Positions 27,644-36,250 of a DNA stretch of 64,000 nucleotides are shown here, piece after piece. A model generated the notes under the pieces. The model worked only from the letters and a program-made list of their open reading frames with translations, was not told the origin of the DNA and did no database searches. The stretch is from Polyangium sp. 6x1 (GTDB lineage Bacteria > Myxococcota_A > Polyangia > Polyangiales > Polyangiaceae). Where the stretch lies: contig NZ_JARZHH010000008.1 of assembly GCF_029946515.1 (NCBI RefSeq), forward strand, positions 163,566-227,565. Reading direction: 5' to 3'. A program made the translations under genes and the position numbers. Each line of letters begins with the position of its first letter. The stretch's first letter is position 1.

Positions 27644-28831
27644 TCAGAAGACGATCGGAACGTCGACCTGCAGGATCTTGTACTGCTCCCCCGCGAACCC
27701 GTTCGGGGCGTCTAGGCTCATCGAGAACGAGATCGCGGGCCGCACCCATACGTCGCGCTGTCCGAGCCTGAAGTTGCCGCGGGGCCCTATGCCGATCGTC
27801 CAGTTGTCGACCGCGGCGGGCTCGTTGCCGATCTCCATCGAGCCATTGACCAGCCACGCTTGATAACGAACCTCGGCCCCGATCGAGAGCTCGCGAATCG
27901 GAAAAAACGCGAAGTGCCCCGCGGCCGTGAGGTTAGTCCGCGCCTTGTCCCCGTCGGCTGCGCCTCGAACGCGGACATGCTCGCCGAGCGTCAACTCCAT
28001 CTGCGCGGTGATCCGGTCCGTGACGTAGGCGATCCCCGCGCCGAGCATGGGCGCGATGAAGTCGACGTCGAACGTCGCGTTATCCATCGCGGCGCGTGCC
28101 GGCCGGCCGGCGAGATTCGCGGCCACCGTCGAGGTGTCGCCAGCGCGCCCGGTGCCAATCGGGAGCGTCGTCCCCCCGAAAAGGCCGAGGGTCCAGCGCT
28201 TCCGATCGAGCGGAATCGAGTACAGGGCCCCGAGGATGGGGTTCACGAACGACGTACCGCGTACGGTCACATCGTGGACGATCGACCATCGCAGGACAGC
28301 GGCCAGGCCGGGGATGATCTCCTTGTGGAACCGCCAAGTGATGGGGATCGTCGTGGTGGACCTGGCGAGCGCGATCGACACATCAATGCCGACCAGATTG
28401 CCGGCCGTGACGGGGCGCAGCAGGAAGGGCATTGCGTAGGGCGGGGGCTCGGTGGGAGCCGGCTCTGAAGGGGTGCCCATCGAAGGGAAGGGCGATGGGA
28501 CGCCGGAACCTACGCGGCCCGGACTCCGGGGCGGGCCAGCAGGCCGGCCTTGCTTCGGGTCGGGCGGAGGGCTGGCTGCGGGCGGCTTAGGTGCCGCGGC
28601 GGGCGGGGGGCTGCCTGCGGACGCCTCGGCCGGCGGCGCGGAAGGCGCTGCGGGTGCCGGTTCGGCTGCCGGCTGGCCGGCAGGCGCTTCGGGCTCGGCG
28701 GGCGGCGCCCCCTGCGCACGCGCCGTCACCGGTGCGCCGAGGAGGGCGGCCAGGGCCGACGAGGCGAGGAGCCGGCGGAGCGTCGTAGGGGTCCTTGGGA
28801 GCGGGCCATCCGTCGCGCGGTTGCGAATCAC
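27644..28831 (-). CDS. Outer-membrane beta-barrel protein with Pro/Ala-rich linker
   Basis: About 395 residues. A long signal peptide (LRRLLASSALAALLGAPVTARAQ) precedes an 80-residue Pro/Ala/Glu linker. The last 240 residues alternate hydrophobic and polar residues with aromatic ends, finishing in VDVPIVF: a terminal Phe is the hallmark of Bam-inserted barrels. GTG 28831 is preferred; GTG 28864 would lengthen the leader to about 50 residues. Element cargo likely displayed on the lysogen surface; possible roles are receptor masking or transport. Confidence 0.75.
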   Translation of the reverse strand: MIRNRATDGPLPRTPTTLRRLLASSALAALLGAPVTARAQGAPPAEPEAPAGQPAAEPAPAAPSAPPAEASAGSPPPAAAPKPPAASPPPDPKQGRPAGPPRSPGRVGSGVPSPFPSMGTPSEPAPTEPPPYAMPFLLRPVTAGNLVGIDVSIALARSTTTIPITWRFHKEIIPGLAAVLRWSIVHDVTVRGTSFVNPILGALYSIPLDRKRWTLGLFGGTTLPIGTGRAGDTSTVAANLAGRPARAAMDNATFDVDFIAPMLGAGIAYVTDRITAQMELTLGEHVRVRGAADGDKARTNLTAAGHFAFFPIRELSIGAEVRYQAWLVNGSMEIGNEPAAVDNWTIGIGPRGNFRLGQRDVWVRPAISFSMSLDAPNGFAGEQYKILQVDVPIVF

Positions 28832-28894
28832 GCCTACAAGGTGCCCCGGTCGTGACGAGGACACAAGATCGGACAGTCCCTACCCCGCTTGAGG

Positions 28895-30112
28895 TCACTC
28901 CGCGGGCGCCGGTGCGGGCGCCATACAGCACCACGTGACGGCGTGCGTGTCGTCGAGCTCCACCGTTCCGAACGCCGCGCCGCCCGAGGGCTGGCACTTG
29001 CCGGGTACGTACACGAGATCCGTGAGTTCCTTGCTCCCGATGGCCCGGCCGGCGGGAATCACATCGTCGCATTCGTGTTTGAGGGAGCCGAGACCGCCAA
29101 CGGAGACGGGGACCGAACACGCGTCGTCCTCGTACACGCCGAACGTCCCGTAACACACCCCTCCGGACGCCTTGCACGCGCACGGGCTGCACCCTCGCGA
29201 GTCCTTGATCGCGTCGTACGGATAGACAACGAACCGCTCCGCGTAGGGCGATCCCTCGACGCACGCGTGGACCCCTTCGCGCCGCGCGCAGTGCCGATAG
29301 CCTGGGGGCAGCTTCCACTGGCACGTGGTATCCGCCGCCTCGCATGTCCACGCGGGCGCGGGCGGACTCGCGCTGCATGAAAGCGCGACCTGTTCCCACC
29401 ACGGCGCGTCGGCCGTCGCCTTGGGCACGGGTGGCGGCTCGGGCTTGCACCCTTCCACCGGGTCGGGTAGCGCCGAGGCGTAGACCGATTGCGCGCACGG
29501 AATGCCGCTCCCCGGCGGGCACTCCGCGCCGGCCGGGAGCGCGCCTGCGCTCGTGCAGGAGCCGTCCCAACCGGCCGGCGCTCCGAAGTCGACGGTGGGC
29601 GTTTGCGCCTCGGCGCACGAGCCCGCGCGGACGAGGATCGAGCCTGGCGTCGGCGAACAGGAGCCCTCGATCGGCCCGCACACGCACGCGGGGCAGCCTG
29701 CGGTAGGGAGCTGAAGATCGGCGTACGCGAGCGAGCCGAACGAACCCACGTCGTCGGGACAAAAAAGCTTCGCCTCGTCGTGCGGTCCGATCCAGAAGGG
29801 TTGCGGCGGCTCGAATCCGTCGGGCTCGTTCGGAATGCAGACGCCACGCGGCGCGCAGCTCTTCGCCTCCATGGCCGCGTCGTCAACCTGGGCCGCGTCG
29901 GTGCCGGCATCGCAGTATTTCGAGAACGCGGGGAGCTCCGGCACGCACTCTCCACGCGCGTAGCGGCAAGCGGGCTCATTGTATTGCGGATGATCGGGAC
30001 GGTACGGACATCGGTCTGCGGAGGAAGAACCCTCCCAGCCGCACCCATGCACAAGGCCCGCGCCGGCAACTGCTGCCGCGATCGCCGCCTTCATCCAGGT
30101 TTGTCGCCGCAT
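28895..30112 (-). CDS. Large cysteine-rich lipoprotein
   Basis: A 405-residue protein with a signal sequence (MKAAIAAAVAGAGLVHGCGW; probable lipid-modified Cys near residue 24) and about 30 cysteines spread in pairs (CPYRPDHP, CACKASGG, CVCGPIEGSC, CRYARGEC). It resembles the extracytoplasmic Cys-rich proteins often found in Polyangiales. ATG 30112 is preferred to GTG 30127 because the basic start fits a signal peptide. It lies between two other envelope genes on the same strand, probably co-transcribed. Confidence 0.75.
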   Translation of the reverse strand: MRRQTWMKAAIAAAVAGAGLVHGCGWEGSSSADRCPYRPDHPQYNEPACRYARGECVPELPAFSKYCDAGTDAAQVDDAAMEAKSCAPRGVCIPNEPDGFEPPQPFWIGPHDEAKLFCPDDVGSFGSLAYADLQLPTAGCPACVCGPIEGSCSPTPGSILVRAGSCAEAQTPTVDFGAPAGWDGSCTSAGALPAGAECPPGSGIPCAQSVYASALPDPVEGCKPEPPPVPKATADAPWWEQVALSCSASPPAPAWTCEAADTTCQWKLPPGYRHCARREGVHACVEGSPYAERFVVYPYDAIKDSRGCSPCACKASGGVCYGTFGVYEDDACSVPVSVGGLGSLKHECDDVIPAGRAIGSKELTDLVYVPGKCQPSGGAAFGTVELDDTHAVTWCCMAPAPAPAE

Positions 30113-30143
30113 GGCTGCACGATACACGGAAAACCTCCCCGGT

Positions 30144-31283
30144 CTAGAAAATCATTACCCCCGCGAGGCTCAGAGCCCCGCCGAGCTCCGAGCCTCGCCA
30201 AACCACGAAACCGCCAAGCGAATAACCCGGGGGCACTGGTCGCAGGACCCCCTCACCCCATGCGCGGACGCCGAAGGACCCCCAGAAAAGGTCAACCCCG
30301 AGCCGCGCCCCCGCGCCCACCACGGGGCGGACCGTGTCCGTGATCCCCGGTGTGATCACGGCTTCGATCTGCCCCAAGCCACACAAGAAGGCGCGATGGG
30401 CGTGGACACAGACGGGGAGGGTTGCCGATACCGACCAGAGCGTCGAGTCGGGGGCTAACTCGAGACGACCGAGCCCCCTCACCCCGCGCGCATCGAGCCC
30501 CACGGACAGCCCGACGGTGCTCACGGGCCATCGAACCTCGAAGAGCCCGACCGGACCGAGCGCCGCGCCCGGAGCGAACCCCCCCGCAAGTGAGGCACCG
30601 AGGCCCACGACGAAGCGGGGGCTGTGAGAGGCGGACGGGCCTACCGGCTCGCGAGCCGGCGCAGCGCTTGGCGCGGGGTCCGGTGGCGGATCCGGCGCAC
30701 GCTGCATCTCTATCTGGAGCGGAAGGGTTCCGCCCTTCGTCACGGTAAATCCCTGGACGTACGGCACGAACCCGGGCGCCTCGGCGCGGAGCTCGTGCCG
30801 GCCGGGCTCGAGGTACGCCACGAACCCGGCCCCCGTGCCGGTCAGCCGCTCCGCGTCGATGTGCACGACCGGGCCCACGACGTTCAACGTCACGCGGACC
30901 AGGCCGATCTCGTTACGGGCCCGAGTGAACATCTTCCCGAACGTCTCACGCTCGGCGTCGGAGTCTCCACCGTTGCCCTCGATGGCATCGTGCAGGAGCT
31001 CGACGGCCCGCACCCATTGCCCGAGCTCCGCGGCGGTGAGGCCCAAGCGGCCTAGAACGGTCGGCTCGTTCGGCCGGAGTGTCAGGGCGTGCAGGTACGC
31101 ACGGCGCGCGGCCTCCGATTTGCCCTGAGCGCGTGCCGCGTCGCCGAGGTCGACGAGCGTTCGGAAGTCGAGGCCCTGCGCCGTGGTCGTCGTCGCGATG
31201 GCGGCCGAGGTCTCCGCGGCGGCCGCGGGCGTAAACGCGAGCGCGGCAGCGGTCACGGTGAGACGAACGAAGGCGCGGGCCAT
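30144..31283 (-). CDS. TPR and PEGA-like domain envelope protein with barrel-like C-terminus
   Basis: A 379-residue secreted protein: signal peptide (LTVTAAALAFTPAAAAET), a TPR-like helical pair (residues 40-110, AARAQGKSEAARRAYLHALTLRP), a PEGA-like beta domain (residues 120-195, PGRHELRAEAPGFVPYVQGF), a Pro-rich linker and a glycine/beta-rich C-terminal region ending in LAGVMIF. This domain order is common in myxobacterial envelope proteins. It is the first of three consecutive envelope genes in the cargo block. Function not established. Confidence 0.78.
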   Translation of the reverse strand: MARAFVRLTVTAAALAFTPAAAAETSAAIATTTTAQGLDFRTLVDLGDAARAQGKSEAARRAYLHALTLRPNEPTVLGRLGLTAAELGQWVRAVELLHDAIEGNGGDSDAERETFGKMFTRARNEIGLVRVTLNVVGPVVHIDAERLTGTGAGFVAYLEPGRHELRAEAPGFVPYVQGFTVTKGGTLPLQIEMQRAPDPPPDPAPSAAPAREPVGPSASHSPRFVVGLGASLAGGFAPGAALGPVGLFEVRWPVSTVGLSVGLDARGVRGLGRLELAPDSTLWSVSATLPVCVHAHRAFLCGLGQIEAVITPGITDTVRPVVGAGARLGVDLFWGSFGVRAWGEGVLRPVPPGYSLGGFVVWRGSELGGALSLAGVMIF

Positions 31284-31330
31284 GGGCGGCGGTCATTCTC
31301 TGACAAACCGCTCCGGTTGGCGAGGTGATT

Positions 31331-31729
31331 CTAGGCTCGCGGCGCGAGCGTCAGCGCACGGCCACGACGGACGCGGCCCCGCGTGTGCGACCTCGGACCG
31401 GGGCGGCTGGGCCGGATCTTCGACTCGAGCCGCTTCCGCGTGCGTGCAAGGGCGACGCGGGGTAGGCCGCGCGTGGCCTCGATGAACACGCCACGGGGGC
31501 CGCTTTCGATGTTCAGCACATCGATCAATGCGACGCCGAGAGCCACCGCGAGCCCGTGCAGGGTGTCCACGGTGGCATTCGCGCAGCCGTTTTCGACCTT
31601 CGACAGGTGAGATGCGCTGATCCCCGCCCGGGCTGCCACGGCCGCCTGGGACAAGTCGAGCGCGAGACGTAGATCCCGAACCCGTTTTCCCAGGGCATGG
31701 AGCCACCAGGAGAACGCAAGCCGGTCCAC
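31331..31729 (-). CDS. XRE-family HTH regulator
   Basis: A 132-residue protein with a clear XRE helix-turn-helix at residues 14-70: RVRDLRLALDLSQAAVAARAG, ISASHLSKVENG, then NATVDTLHGLAVALGVAL, and a highly basic C-terminal tail (ARTRKRLESKIRPSRPGPR) that may add DNA contacts. GTG 31729 lies 2 nt after the stop of the upstream gene, so the two are translationally coupled. It probably controls the envelope genes downstream or the RM gene; direct evidence is lacking. Confidence 0.85.
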   Translation of the reverse strand: MDRLAFSWWLHALGKRVRDLRLALDLSQAAVAARAGISASHLSKVENGCANATVDTLHGLAVALGVALIDVLNIESGPRGVFIEATRGLPRVALARTRKRLESKIRPSRPGPRSHTRGRVRRGRALTLAPRA

Positions 31730-31731
31730 GG

Positions 31732-32580
31732 TCAGCGCCTCCCGAGGTCGGCGGCGCAGTAGTAGAGCAGCCCGCGCGGGTCCTCGATGGCCGCGCACGG
31801 ATCGGCGAAGGCCTCGCCAGGGAACATCGGCAAGAGCCGGAGCCGTCTCTCCGCCTCGAGCGCGAGGACGATGCGATCGAATGCGGGTCGAGGGAGCTCC
31901 GCGAACGCGTACCGCAGCACGGACAACGGAACCCCGGGCACGCCCTGGTAGCTCCTGGCGAAGTCGCCGATCTTCCGGAGCACGTCCCGCCCGTCCGTCG
32001 GAAGAGGCCCGCGGCGAGCCTCGAGCAGCCGCACGATCCACGCGTCCACCTTGGCGAAGGCCTCGGTAGCGTCTTCGCGCTTGGCGAGCTCGCGCAGAAG
32101 CGCGAGGGCGTCGGGTGCGGTGCGCCGCGACGGTGGCAAGCTCCCGCTATCCGGAGGCGCACAGTAGTAGAGCAGCCCCCGATCGAGAGTCGGAAGCGCG
32201 GCAGCCCGCTCAATGCTGCGCAGTACGTAATCGGCCGGCACGAGCGCCACGAGGCGGCGAGCCTCGGCGTCGAGCAGAGCCGCGTCGAGGTCTCCACGCG
32301 ACATGAGCGGGAACGCCTGACGCACGCGGACCAACGGGACACCCGGCGCGCCCCGATCGAGGGCGATAGGCGCAAGGCGTTCAATGGCCAGCAGGAGCAG
32401 CCGCACGTCGTGCCCATGGCCGCGCATCGCGAGCTCGCCGCGCAGCATGTCGAGAGCATCCGCCGTCTCGGCGCGGTTGAGCAGCGGCAGGCGCTCGAGG
32501 ACGCCGGCCGCCGAAGACCGCAGCCCCTTCCGCCAGGGCACCGTCTCGGGCGCGGAGCTTTGCGCACGTGCGACAATCAT
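31732..32580 (-). CDS. Unknown protein with two tandem copies of a winged-helix-like domain
   Basis: A 282-residue protein built of two related halves. In each, GVPL-R-AF precedes an aliphatic/Arg helix (LDAALLDAEARRLVALVPAD; FDRIVLALEAERRLRLLPMF) and the unit closes with RGLLYYCA, once near residue 155 and again at the extreme C-terminus. The spacing suggests winged helices with a beta-wing ending in LYYC. ATG 32580 is chosen over upstream starts because of a strong GAGGGGG site and because the preceding translation looks non-coding. Coupled to the XRE regulator downstream, so probably part of the same regulatory unit. Confidence 0.7.
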   Translation of the reverse strand: MIVARAQSSAPETVPWRKGLRSSAAGVLERLPLLNRAETADALDMLRGELAMRGHGHDVRLLLLAIERLAPIALDRGAPGVPLVRVRQAFPLMSRGDLDAALLDAEARRLVALVPADYVLRSIERAAALPTLDRGLLYYCAPPDSGSLPPSRRTAPDALALLRELAKREDATEAFAKVDAWIVRLLEARRGPLPTDGRDVLRKIGDFARSYQGVPGVPLSVLRYAFAELPRPAFDRIVLALEAERRLRLLPMFPGEAFADPCAAIEDPRGLLYYCAADLGRR

Positions 32581-32972
32581 GCGCGCCCCCTCAGGCACGC
32601 CACGGCCCCGGCAAACCATCGCAGGAATGACCACCGGGGAATCGACGGCGGCGCCGGCTCCGATTCTCGCGCGGCCAGATGTCCGGCCTCCGGCAATGTA
32701 GGGCGCTCCCAATACGTGCCGGGCTCCGTCGGGCGGTCTTCGGCCGATGCGCCGGAAGGCCCGACCGGCGCGGCGTTTACGTGTCTCGGTTTCAATGGAC
32801 GCACCTCTCCCCAGCGCGGCGCGACGCCGCGGCGTTCAAGGGCTCAGCGCGAGACGGCACGCAGAGCGGACGCAGAAGCAGTCCTTCTCCGTGTACCTTG
32901 GCCAGATGCGCGCGAGCGTGGCGTCCCTACCCCTGCGCCCGCTCTGCGTGCCGTCTCGTCCGAATGCTTCGT
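32581..32972. other. Intergenic region with a long inverted repeat
   Basis: 392 nt with no convincing gene between the sigma-factor gene and the duplicated-domain gene (both leftward). The feature of note is the inverted repeat at 32850-32958, next to the sigma-factor stop. The part near 32600-32700 presumably carries the promoter of the leftward pair. Confidence 0.6.
32850..32958 (-). repeat. Perfect 20-bp inverted repeat 15 nt downstream of the sigma-factor gene
   Basis: Arm CGAGACGGCACGCAGAGCGG (32850-32869) is the exact reverse complement of 32939-32958; allowing one mismatch, the match extends 6 more bases on each arm. The arms are 69 bases apart. There is no T-run as in a standard terminator. 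It could be a large RNA hairpin, a recombination site or a mobile-element scar. Confidence 0.85.
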
Positions 32973-33989
32973 TTACGGGCCGGCGCGCGGCGGCACGACA
33001 CGCCGCGGCAGATCCGGCAGATGCGGCAGCTCAGGTGCCGCGGCGGGAGGCCTCGGCGGCGGACTCCCCCGGCGCACGCGTCCGCGCGCGGCCTGCGTCG
33101 GCCTCGGCGCGGGCTCGACGGGAGCGACCTGCGCGGGCGCCGCGGGCGCGCTGTCGCTGCGTACCTCGGGCACGTACAGACCGGCGCGCGCAATCATCGG
33201 CGGTCGCTTCACCGGCCGCGGCACGAATAGCACCGCGAGGCCGACGATTACGCCGAACGTGAGGAATACGCCTCCCGTGATGGCCGCGACGATCCACGGA
33301 TTGGCCGGCGGGGGCGGGAGCGGCACGAAAAACGCAGGAGCCGCAGGAGGCTGCCCCGAAGGGCCACCCGGCCCCCCAACGCTCGGGGCACGCCCCTCCG
33401 CCGCGTGCAGCGCGGCGAAGGATGCACGTGTGACCGGATCGAGCCCCAGCGCAAACGGCGCGATGATGAGCCCCGCGCGCTCGCTCCGCCTGTCAACCTC
33501 GCGCCGCACGTCCGCTCGACCCCGGGCCAGCCAATTCTTCACCGAAGGCACGGGGGCGCGCATTTCGACGGCCGCTTGTGCAACCGTGTATTCGTACACG
33601 TCGCAGAGAATCACGGCCTGCCGATACGGCTGCCGCAAGGCTTCGATCGCCAGAACGAGCTCGATCGAGCGCTCGACGTCGACTCCCTGCGACGGCGTAA
33701 GCTCCGCGGCCTCGAACTCGCGCCGTCGCCGCCGAGCCGCGCCACGGCGGACGCGCTGCGCGACCGCATGCGCGAGCCGCAACATGGCGACCCTCGGGCC
33801 GCGCGGATCTCGCATCACGTCGGAGGCGTTCGTCCAGATTGCGACGATGGCCTCTTGAACCGCGTCTTCGTGCTCGGCCCCGGCGACGCCAAACCAACGG
33901 AGCCAGCGAGGGAGCTCCTGGGCGAACCGTTCGTACAGCTCGGCGAAGGCGACGTCGCGGGGCGGGGTCTCGACGGGCGCGGGTGTCAC
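32973..33989 (-). CDS. ECF-like sigma factor with C-terminal transmembrane helix
   Basis: A 338-residue protein. Region 2 lies at about residues 15-60 (EHEDAVQEAIVAIW) and region 4 at about 110-160 (LRQPYRQAVILCDVYEYTVAQ, VKNWLARGRADVRR), as in ECF sigma-70 factors. A helix follows near residues 230-255 (WIVAAITGGVFLTFGVIVGLAVLF), then a Pro/Arg-rich periplasmic-looking tail. Sigma-membrane fusions of this kind may combine sigma and sensor/anti-sigma roles. GTG start at 33989. No separate anti-sigma gene is adjacent. Probably regulates the cargo or operon genes. Confidence 0.8.
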   Translation of the reverse strand: MTPAPVETPPRDVAFAELYERFAQELPRWLRWFGVAGAEHEDAVQEAIVAIWTNASDVMRDPRGPRVAMLRLAHAVAQRVRRGAARRRRREFEAAELTPSQGVDVERSIELVLAIEALRQPYRQAVILCDVYEYTVAQAAVEMRAPVPSVKNWLARGRADVRREVDRRSERAGLIIAPFALGLDPVTRASFAALHAAEGRAPSVGGPGGPSGQPPAAPAFFVPLPPPPANPWIVAAITGGVFLTFGVIVGLAVLFVPRPVKRPPMIARAGLYVPEVRSDSAPAAPAQVAPVEPAPRPTQAARGRVRRGSPPPRPPAAAPELPHLPDLPRRVVPPRAGP

Positions 33990-34104
33990 ATCCCCATATG
34001 GCCCTCTCGGAGACGATTTGATTCACCCCGATGTCGATTTTTTTCGTGAGGGGTCCGCCCTGGTCGGTCTGGGCTCGTTCTCGCGGCGCAGTCGCCGGTA
34101 GCGG

Positions 34105-34326
34105 TCAACCGCCGCGCTCGCGTCGCTCGCGCAGGTTACGCGCTGTCAGGCGCAGCACGGCGCGTGCCCGGGGCGTCATGCAGAGCTCCAGCGCAGCCGC
34201 GACGCCGCGAGCGATGGCGAACTCGGGCGACACGCGCGGCTTCTCCTCGGCCTGGTTCCACTCGGGCCCCCGCGCCGCTTCCTCTACGGCGGACGCGAAG
34301 GCCAGGACAACCTCTTCCACCGCCAT
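34105..34326 (-). CDS. Small helical protein, last gene of the dense leftward operon
   Basis: A 73-residue protein with two predicted helices (EVVLAFASAVEEAA and AIARGVAAALELCM) and a basic end (ARNLRERRERGG). ATG 34326 shares one base with the preceding stop (TAATG). No family recognised. Confidence 0.65.
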   Translation of the reverse strand: MAVEEVVLAFASAVEEAARGPEWNQAEEKPRVSPEFAIARGVAAALELCMTPRARAVLRLTARNLRERRERGG

Positions 34327-34526
34327 TACCGCGACTCCTTCCTCGTTTCGACGTGCCAGAGGCCGAGTTCCGGCGACTGTCGGGCCTGGCCGTCGCGGGC
34401 GAGCGTGGCCAGGGCCGCCTCGACCCGCTTGACCGGCAAACCGAGCAGCGCGGCGACCATCGCCGCGCTCATCGGTCCCCGCGCGGCGAGCTCCGCGCGG
34501 ACGTGCTCACCGCACGTCGGCGGCAT
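34326..34526 (-). CDS. Small winged-helix DNA-binding protein
   Basis: A 66-residue protein reading as a single winged helix: VRAELAARGPMSAAMVAALLG, VKRVEAALATLARDGQAR, then a beta-wing (SPELGLWHVE). This is the compact form seen in many element-encoded regulators. Overlaps the previous gene by 20 nt and the next by 1 nt; translationally coupled. Confidence 0.75.
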   Translation of the reverse strand: MPPTCGEHVRAELAARGPMSAAMVAALLGLPVKRVEAALATLARDGQARQSPELGLWHVETRKESR

Positions 34527-35064
34527 GCTCGCCTCGGTCGGAAGGTGCGGGGCCGGGCTCGGTCACGCGGTCGGCCTCGATCGCCGCGAGCTCGCTCGGC
34601 GTGTGCGTGCATGTCTCGCAGCACGGGCCGATCCAGTACCGCGCGCCCACGCAGTAGCCGGCCGCCTTGCCGCATGCGTCACACCGCGCGCCCCGCTCGA
34701 GGCTGTCAACGAGAACCGGGCGGTGCGCGTGGGGCCCGTCGAACAGCTCGAACGGCACAGGTGCGGCGAGCCCCGGATCGTCGCCCTGCCAAAGGAAGCC
34801 GCGGAACTCCTCGGCGGGTCCCCGCTGGTCGCGTTCCACGGCGCGCACCTCGGCCCGCACCTCGGCCCGCACCTCGGCCCGCTCCTCGGTGGCGTCGACC
34901 TGCGCCGCTTTGGGCCGGCGTTCGCCCGAACACAACGCCTCGAACTTCTCGCGCAGCCACGCCCACGCGCGCCCCCACGACCAGGGCCGCAGGCCCTCGG
35001 CCCAGGCCTCGATCTCCCGCGCGTCGTCGTGCTCGTCGCCCTGGTGCTCCTGCACCTTGCTCAT
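34507..35064 (-). CDS. Zn-ribbon protein with tandem-repeat linker
   Basis: A 185-residue protein. Trp-rich N-terminal half (WAEGLRPWSWGRAWAWLREKF), an acidic linker with AEVRAEVRAEVRA coded by a 12-nt unit repeated almost four times (34844-34890), and a C-terminal Cys cluster (CDACGKAAGYCVG, GPCCETCTH) expected to bind zinc. ATG 35064 overlaps the upstream stop by 4 nt. Function unknown. Confidence 0.7.
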   Translation of the reverse strand: MSKVQEHQGDEHDDAREIEAWAEGLRPWSWGRAWAWLREKFEALCSGERRPKAAQVDATEERAEVRAEVRAEVRAVERDQRGPAEEFRGFLWQGDDPGLAAPVPFELFDGPHAHRPVLVDSLERGARCDACGKAAGYCVGARYWIGPCCETCTHTPSELAAIEADRVTEPGPAPSDRGEHAADVR

Positions 35065-35606
35065 CGTGCAGCCTCCTGGCTCCCCTCCGCACGCGGGCGG
35101 ATCTCCGTCTCTCCGTTCCGCGCGCGCGCCGCGAGCACCGTGTCCCCTGCGACGATCGCGAGGTCGTAAGCCTGGCCGAACGCCTCCGCGAGCGCTGCAT
35201 GCAGCGCCTCGACTGCCGCGACGATCGCGCGTGTCGCCAACGGGCGCAGCCCCTTCGGCGTGGTCCCCTCGAGCAGCCTCCGCAAGCGATCGCCGGCTGC
35301 GGGCACCTCGACGGCCATCATCCTGTCGAGGAGTTCCCCGCAAAGTCGCTCGGTCTGCCCGTAGTCAAGCCGCTCCACGGCGGCGCTGAACCTACGGCGG
35401 AAGAGGTTGATCGCGGCCACCCCCTCAGCGGGAGGCTTCGACTCCACCTCTGGTTCGTCCGGGGGCGCGTGGCCGTCGCAAACGCGCACGAGCTCCGCGA
35501 CGAACACCCCGAAGCCGGGATCGTCCCACAACATGCCCAGGCCCGTGAGCACGCCGCTCACGAACTCCAGCGCCTCTTCTTTCCGGTAGTCGCTCGGCGC
35601 GCTCAT
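35061..35606 (-). CDS. Helical protein of unknown function (181 aa)
   Basis: A soluble, mainly helical protein: EALEFVSGVLTGLGMLWDD near the start, an acidic/Pro linker (PPDEPEVESKPPAEG), and two long Ala-rich helices (LATRAIVAAVEALHAALAEAF). ATG 35606 overlaps the upstream gene by 4 nt. No domain recognised. Confidence 0.65.
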   Translation of the reverse strand: MSAPSDYRKEEALEFVSGVLTGLGMLWDDPGFGVFVAELVRVCDGHAPPDEPEVESKPPAEGVAAINLFRRRFSAAVERLDYGQTERLCGELLDRMMAVEVPAAGDRLRRLLEGTTPKGLRPLATRAIVAAVEALHAALAEAFGQAYDLAIVAGDTVLAARARNGETEIRPRAEGSQEAAR

Positions 35607-36250
35607 GCAGCCCTCCCGAGGCTGGCGAGCCTTTCCATGTGCAGGAGCGTCCGGAGGTAGTGCCGGCCCTCCCGCTCGGCGGCCTCCGTCGTATCGGCTG
35701 CGTTCGCCAGCAGGGCGACCGATCGCAACGGCGGCGCGCTCGCGAAGTGCACGCGCGGCCCGCCTGCAACGTTCCGCGTGATCACTGCCTCCAGGTCACG
35801 CGCGGCGAGCGAGAACGACCCGATCAGGCCGCGCGGCGCACCCTCGATGGACGAGACCGGCGCGCGGGCCACCTCCGCGAGCGCGCGAAGGTCGGCGCGA
35901 CGAGTGGGCCGGCCAGACCTCGCGCGTGCGCTGAACTCGGCCGCCGACAGCGCCCCGCGCTCCCCGGGCGCGAGCGCCGCGAAGACCGCTTCACGTGCCG
36001 CCCGCAAGATCGCCCGCTCGTCCGCGCCGTGCTCGCAGAGCGGCGGCAGGAGCGCGAGCGCGCGGAGCTCCGGCGCGGCGCCGAAGTAAACCCGCGCCTC
36101 GTTGCGGCGCGTGAGGATCGCCGCAGCCTCGATCTCGAGGTCATGATCGGCGATCGCCCAAAGCGCGCGGCCGCCTCGGTCGGCGTCGCGCAGCAGCTCG
36201 ATCAGATCGTTCCGTTTCTCGAGCGCCAGCCCGAGATCCTTGTGTGTCAT
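35603..36250 (-). CDS. Unknown protein (215 aa) in the leftward operon
   Basis: ATG 36250 follows a GAGGAAGAGGGA site. The protein is Ala/Arg/Leu-rich and helical, with two echoing segments: VYFGAAPELRALALLPPL (residues 52-72) and VHFASAPPLRSVALLANA (residues 170-187), indicating an internal duplication of a beta-helix unit. Function not recognised; its neighbours are other small unknowns and DNA methyltransferases. Confidence 0.7.
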   Translation of the reverse strand: MTHKDLGLALEKRNDLIELLRDADRGGRALWAIADHDLEIEAAAILTRRNEARVYFGAAPELRALALLPPLCEHGADERAILRAAREAVFAALAPGERGALSAAEFSARARSGRPTRRADLRALAEVARAPVSSIEGAPRGLIGSFSLAARDLEAVITRNVAGGPRVHFASAPPLRSVALLANAADTTEAAEREGRHYLRTLLHMERLASLGRAA

